From contig JAICSD010000167.1 in assembly GCA_025937075.1 (NCBI GenBank), positions 1 through 8,687 of the forward strand: a stretch of 8,687 bases of DNA, written 5' to 3'. Below, piece by piece: positions 6,403-8,687 of this stretch. Within the stretch, counting starts at the first letter, position 1, and each line of letters begins with the position of its first letter. Under the pieces are notes generated by a model. That model was not told where the DNA came from, did not search any database, and saw nothing but the letters and a program-made list of their open reading frames with translations. This stretch comes from Vicinamibacteria bacterium (GTDB taxonomy: Bacteria; Acidobacteriota; Vicinamibacteria; Vicinamibacterales; 2-12-FULL-66-21). Position numbers and translations under genes: made by a program.

Positions 6403-7302
6403 ATGCACCGGATTGCCACATTCGCCTCTCTCGCTTCGCTTCTCGTCCTTACGGTTCCCGCCGCCGCTCAGAAGATCAAGGTTTCGACGATGTCGGTGCC
6501 GGTGTACGTCACCGTCCTCGATCAGACGAAGCGCCTCGTCCCGGACCTGCAGCAGGACGACTTCGAAGTCCTCGACAACGGAAAGCCGCAGCAGATCACC
6601 GTCTTCGAAAACAAGCCGACGCCGATCACGACGACCGTCATGATCGACACGAGCGGCAGCATGACGACCGCGCTCGATCTCGTGAAGCAGGGGGCCGAAC
6701 AGTTCCTCCTCCGGCTTCTCCCCTCGGATCAGGCGCAGGTGGGGGCGTTCAACGACAAGATCGAGTTCCACCCGGAATCGTCGTTCAGCAGCAACCGCGA
6801 CGAGCTCGTGCGCTCGTTGAGGGACCTCGATTTCGGGTATCCGACGCGCCTCTACGATGCGGTCGACGAGAGCATCACCCATCTCGAGAACGTCGACGGA
6901 CGCAAAGTCGTGGTGGTCTTCACCGACGGCGATGACACGGCCAGCAAGGTGGGGCTCGGGAAGGTGATGGATCGCGCGCGCGAGAAGGACGTGATGGTGT
7001 ATGCGATCGGGCTGGTGAACGACTACTTCAATGGGCAGCAGCGCGTGCGGAGCCAGCCCGACAAGGGCCTGAAAAAGCTGGCGGAGGAGACAGGCGGCGG
7101 CTACTTCGAATTGAAGCGCACCGCCGACCTGAACGAGACGTTCACGCGCGTGGCCGAGGAACTGCACAGCCAGTACGTCCTGGGCTTTTCACCCGAGACG
7201 CTGGACGGCAAGGTCCACAAGCTCGATGTGCGTGTGAAGAAGGCGGGCATGACCGCTCGCGCCCGCAAGTCGTACCTGGCGACGGCAGCATCCGGGTCGT
7301 AA
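6403..7302 (+). CDS. Secreted VWFA-related protein, acidobacterial type
   Basis: A 299-residue protein resembling the acidobacterial VWFA-related family (TIGR03436-like by recall). Residues 1-22 look like a signal peptide: short hydrophobic stretch LASLLVLTV, then PAAA before Gln23 as a signal peptidase I site, so it is probably exported. Residues 30-70 are the conserved lead-in (VPVYVTVLD, then DDFEVLDNGKPQQITVFE). The von Willebrand A domain runs about 76-260 with an intact metal-ion site: D82-T-S84-G-S86, T148 in GYPTRLYDAV, and D175 in FTDGDD. The domain is expected to bind a divalent cation and a protein partner; the ligand is unknown. The tail YVLGFSPETLDGKVHKLDVRVK is also typical. The gene is separated by 81 bp from the permease and likely has its own promoter. 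A weak AGG five bases before the ATG is the only ribosome binding signal. Confidence 0.93.
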   Translation: MHRIATFASLASLLVLTVPAAAQKIKVSTMSVPVYVTVLDQTKRLVPDLQQDDFEVLDNGKPQQITVFENKPTPITTTVMIDTSGSMTTALDLVKQGAEQFLLRLLPSDQAQVGAFNDKIEFHPESSFSSNRDELVRSLRDLDFGYPTRLYDAVDESITHLENVDGRKVVVVFTDGDDTASKVGLGKVMDRAREKDVMVYAIGLVNDYFNGQQRVRSQPDKGLKKLAEETGGGYFELKRTADLNETFTRVAEELHSQYVLGFSPETLDGKVHKLDVRVKKAGMTARARKSYLATAASGS

Positions 7303-7304
7303 TC

Positions 7305-7320
7305 GGCGCCGTGCGGCGCC
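7305..7320 (+). terminator. Short GC hairpin after the VWFA gene
   Basis: GGCGCC (7305-7310), loop GTGC, GGCGCC (7315-7320) begins 3 bp after the TAA stop. The 6-bp stem is all G/C, but no T-run follows. It may act as a weak terminator or 3' end stabiliser. The arms are themselves palindromic, so it could be a chance feature in GC-rich DNA. Confidence 0.35.
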
Positions 7321-7342
7321 AGCCCCGGCCGTCGCGGGTCAA

Positions 7343-7432
7343 TTACACGAATACCACCGCGATGATCGTCACCGCGAGCAGGAGCGCCACCAGGCGTTCC
7401 GCATTGCTCGAAATGTCCCAGTCGAGATACAT
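7343..7432 (-). CDS. Possible small single-span membrane protein (29 aa)
   Basis: The minus strand encodes MYLDWDISSNAERLV followed by ALLLAVTIIAVVFV and a TAA stop. Residues 1-13 are polar and acidic; residues 14-29 are an unbroken hydrophobic helix long enough to span or anchor in the membrane. A purine-rich AAAGGA lies about 12 nt before the ATG, a little far for an ideal ribosome binding site. It fills the 197-bp gap between the VWFA gene (convergent) and the YfhO-like gene (divergent). I do not recognise a family; the length is similar to KdpF-type subunits, but the sequence is not. It may be a real small protein or a chance ORF. Confidence 0.45.
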   Translation of the reverse strand: MYLDWDISSNAERLVALLLAVTIIAVVFV

Positions 7433-7499
7433 GCTCGTGTCCGTCCTTTCTAGCAATTAGACGGAAGCGCCCCGGTTTCGGTTTACCATTTCGCATCTC

Positions 7500-8687
7500 A
7501 TGACAGCCGACCGGCGCGCCGACGTGACGGCGCGCGCACTGGTAACCCTGGGGGCGCTGCTGCCGTACTGGCGGCTCCTTTCGTTCAACACGCTCTTCGT
7601 CACCGACGACGGGTTTGCCTCGGACATCTTCAATGGAGAGCTTCCTGGGCGGGTGCTGATCAGCCGCATGCTGCTCCACGGACAGCTGCCGGTCTGGACG
7701 TCGAAGCTGTGCTCGGGGATGCCGCTGGCCGGCGCGCCGGCGGATCCGATCGGGCTCGCGCTGTTTACGTTTCTCCCGACCGCAGGGGCGCTCGACGCAT
7801 TCGTGATCGTCTTGCTGCTGATCGCGGCGCACGGCACGTATTGGCTGGCGCGGCGCTTCGGCGCCGATCGCACCGGAGCGGTACTCGCAGGGATCGCGTT
7901 CGCGGGCTGCGGGTACATCGCTGCGCAGTTGAAGCACCTCGGCATCGTGTCGACGATCGTCTGGCTGCCGATTGGACTGGCGATTCTCGATCGCGCGCTC
8001 AGTGAGCCCGACGCGACGCCCACCGTCTCGCGCGCGCCGACGCCCACGCTGACTCTGCCGCGCCGCGCGCTGTGGTTAGCCGCCTTCGCCGCCGTCTTTG
8101 CCGAGCAGGTGCTTTGCGGATTTCCGCAATCCGCGTACATCAGCGGTCTCGTGTACGCCTGTTTTGCGCTTTATCGGGTGCTGGTCAGCGTACGTCACGG
8201 GCTTCGCTGGCGCGACGCCATCGCCCTTCTCGCCGGTGTGGGGCTCGCGGCTGCCGTTGCAGGCGCGATCGGCGGCATCGTCCTGCTGCCGTTAGCCGCG
8301 CTCGGCGCGGTCTCCGATCGCGCGGAAGCGCTCGGGTGGGACTGGTCGACGCGATTGGCTTACTGGCCGCCGAACATCATGACGTTCGTCCGTCCCTACT
8401 TTTTCGGTTTTATAGGGAACGGCACGTACCGAGGCGACTCGATCTACTGGGAAGACTACGGCTACCTCGGCCTGCTGCCGTTCGTGTTCGGCTGTTACGC
8501 AGTCGTTGTCGGCCGTCGCAAGCCCACCGTGCTCTTCTTGATCGCGCTGACCGTTCTCGCGTACTTCTGCGTGCTCGGCCGCGCCACGCCTGTCTTTCAT
8601 GCGATTTATGTGGCCGTTCCCGGGATGAAGACATTCCGGTTCCCCACGCGGTTTCTGATCGTCGTGGAGCTGGGGCTCGCGCTGCTG
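7500..8687 (+). CDS. YfhO-like polytopic membrane protein, 5' part (runs off window)
   Basis: An open frame of 396 codons with no stop before the right edge; the full family is usually about twice as long or more. The protein is strongly hydrophobic, with about ten predicted spans in this part (for example about 83-109, 125-143, 147-165, 191-220, 240-272, 342-360). YfhO/GT-C-like features are the acidic pair D36-D37 in the first outside loop (FVTDDGF), LPVWTSKLCSGMPLAGAPADPIG (residues 63-85), AFAGCGYIAAQLKHLGIVS, and FRFPTRFLIVVELG near the end. Family members are proposed to transfer sugars from lipid carriers on the outer face of the membrane. The acceptor here is unknown. Start: ATG at 7500-7502, no Shine-Dalgarno visible; TACCAT at 7484-7489 could be a weak -10 for a leaderless transcript. 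No assigned partner gene in the window. Confidence 0.8.
   Translation, partial: MTADRRADVTARALVTLGALLPYWRLLSFNTLFVTDDGFASDIFNGELPGRVLISRMLLHGQLPVWTSKLCSGMPLAGAPADPIGLALFTFLPTAGALDAFVIVLLLIAAHGTYWLARRFGADRTGAVLAGIAFAGCGYIAAQLKHLGIVSTIVWLPIGLAILDRALSEPDATPTVSRAPTPTLTLPRRALWLAAFAAVFAEQVLCGFPQSAYISGLVYACFALYRVLVSVRHGLRWRDAIALLAGVGLAAAVAGAIGGIVLLPLAALGAVSDRAEALGWDWSTRLAYWPPNIMTFVRPYFFGFIGNGTYRGDSIYWEDYGYLGLLPFVFGCYAVVVGRRKPTVLFLIALTVLAYFCVLGRATPVFHAIYVAVPGMKTFRFPTRFLIVVELGLALL

Noticed and set aside
3994..7167. Very long (1057-codon) open frame on the minus strand
   Set aside because: It is antisense to the second permease and the VWFA gene, rich in Arg with low complexity, and has no recognisable domain. 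In GC-rich DNA such mirror frames are common.
7101..7937. Minus-strand 278-codon open frame spanning the VWFA end, the gap and the YfhO start
   Set aside because: Arg-rich translation without domains, antisense to two well-supported genes. It arises because stop codons are rare in this composition.

Overview
This is a GC-rich window whose gene families point to an Acidobacteriota genome, possibly of the Vicinamibacteria type (inference). Three features support this: two large FtsX/MacB-like 'acidobacterial duplicated orphan permeases' (ADOP type), each with its own small PadR regulator; a secreted VWFA-related protein of the acidobacterial type; and a YfhO-like polytopic membrane protein. No RNA genes, CRISPR arrays, transposases or phage genes were seen.

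Layout. Positions 1-166 hold a non-coding repeat (two 60-bp copies, period about 96 bp) that runs off the left edge, plus a strong hairpin directly after the first permease gene. Positions 167-3216 (minus strand) are a PadR regulator followed 23 bp later by an 897-residue permease. Positions 3217-3296 form a short AT-rich divergent promoter region with several dyads. Positions 3297-6321 (plus strand) are a second PadR regulator whose stop overlaps the start of a second permease (ATGA overlap). This second permease is split by an apparent 1-base deletion near 3998. Four tandem heptamers follow its stop. Positions 6403-7302 encode the secreted VWFA-type protein. Positions 7343-7432 (minus) may encode a 29-residue single-span membrane peptide. 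From 7500 to the right edge lies the open 5' part of a YfhO-like gene.

How the genes may work together. The core is a back-to-back pair of PadR-permease modules sharing one 80-bp control region. PadR proteins are usually repressors that also act on their own promoters, so each probably controls the permease behind it, with possible cross-talk. The two permeases share the same 4+4 transmembrane architecture but carry different N-terminal prefix domains and are paired with different PadR subtypes, so they look like independently acquired modules, not a recent duplication. Neither has an ATPase gene in the window. The VWFA and YfhO-like genes are probably separate transcription units, and nothing in the sequence ties them to the permeases.

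I see no clearly new biological system. The points most worth a second look are the left-edge repeat, the frameshifted permease with its GTGA overlap, the internal Shine-Dalgarno start in the first permease, the tandem operator-like repeat over the start of the first PadR gene, and the small membrane ORF.
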